Shown here in pieces: positions 63,694-64,000 of a stretch of 64,000 nt of DNA. The notes beneath the pieces were generated by a model that did no database searches, was not told the origin of the DNA, and was given only the letters and a program-made list of their open reading frames with translations. Source of the stretch: Streptomyces akebiae (GTDB lineage: Bacteria > Actinomycetota > Actinomycetes > Streptomycetales > Streptomycetaceae). Within the stretch, counting starts at the first letter, position 1, and each line of letters starts with the position of its first letter. The stretch lies in contig NZ_CP080647.1 in assembly GCF_019599145.1 (NCBI RefSeq), forward strand, positions 9,052,001 to 9,116,000, read 5' to 3'. The position numbers were made by a program, and so were the translations under genes.

Positions 63694-64000
63694 CCGGGTG
63701 CGACCAGCTGGTGCGCCACATCGGCTTCCCGATGCCGTCGGTGTCCTTTTCTCTCCGCCTCTTCCCCGCCCGGGTGCGGCCACCGTTGATGCACAGGTCG
63801 TGACTGCGCATCAACGGTGGCCGCGCCGCGGTGGGAGGCGGTGCGCTTCCCACCGCTCGGCCGCGGTCTCCTTCAGCGTGTGCCGCTAGATCAGGTGCGG
63901 CGAGGCGAGTCGCTGGGTCCCCCCGGTCGGCACTCGCGATCCTGAGTACCCCGCGCCTGCACGCACGTCGCCCGTGCAGGCCGATCGACGATCCCGCCCC
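63694..64000. other. 3' end of window, no gene
   Basis: Contains the terminator at 63776-63824; the rest (to 64000) has no recognised gene. Confidence 0.5.
63776..63824 (+). terminator. Strong terminator after the hydrolase
   Basis: Perfect 17-bp stem GCGGCCACCGTTGATGC / GCATCAACGGTGGCCGC with a 15-nt loop, 83 bp after the stop. Confidence 0.8.

Overview
High-GC actinobacterial chromosome, almost certainly Streptomyces. The GC-rich codon usage, frequent GTG/TTG starts, 4-bp ATGA/GTGA overlaps between co-transcribed genes, and an S. lividans-type xylanase A gene all point that way. The density of TetR/SDR pairs, insertion sequences and decayed gene fragments suggests a chromosome arm or accessory region rather than the conserved core.

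Layout. (1) 0-13 kb: scattered small-molecule redox and regulatory genes (PadR, TetR, two SDRs, YceI, SnoaL-like proteins). They are interrupted by a complete IS21-family element (2344-4709, with inverted repeats and a 5-bp target duplication) and by remnants of ISL3, ALDH, luciferase-like (LLM) oxidoreductase and IS5 genes. A small secreted peptide gene with its own promoter lies at 13.1 kb. (2) 13.5-41 kb: a stress/energy island. It holds a decayed copper-sensing locus (SHOCT, truncated DUF2933, YHS, CsoR lacking a start codon), four two-domain universal stress proteins, a CBS-BON protein and a GH65 phosphorylase. These are followed by a P-type cation ATPase translationally coupled to two TrkA-type NAD-binding proteins, and an operon of acetyl-CoA synthetase, E1-alpha, E1-beta, E2 and an acyl carrier protein. 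A two-gene NADH-linked formate dehydrogenase and a dead NarK-type transporter close the island. The content resembles the OsdR/DevR-type hypoxia and dormancy islands of streptomycetes, and palindromic GGGNCC-N3/4-GGCCC boxes occur in front of some genes; that link is inference. (3) 40.5-44.5 kb: a TetR/MFS efflux pair, a small exported protein, a GNAT enzyme and an SDR remnant. (4) 44.5-50 kb: a xylan-degradation cluster. A GH62 arabinofuranosidase diverges from GH10 xylanase A and a CE1-like esterase; all three are secreted and carry ricin-type carbohydrate-binding modules. (5) 50.7-53 kb: two adjacent IS5-family elements, one beside the left end of the other. (6) 53-64 kb: LysR/iron-ADH/3-hydroxyisobutyryl-CoA hydrolase, a quinone oxidoreductase, TetR/SDR, an old-yellow-enzyme ene-reductase with SnoaL, a partial duplicate of that ene-reductase, and an HSL-type hydrolase.

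How the genes work together. The xylan enzymes would debranch (GH62), cleave (GH10) and de-esterify (CE1) arabinoxylan outside the cell. The island genes would supply acetyl-CoA, reducing power from formate, ion homeostasis and stress tolerance under low-energy conditions. The many TetR/LysR/PadR-SDR units look like separately regulated detoxification modules, several with visible operators. No rRNA, tRNA or CRISPR array was found.
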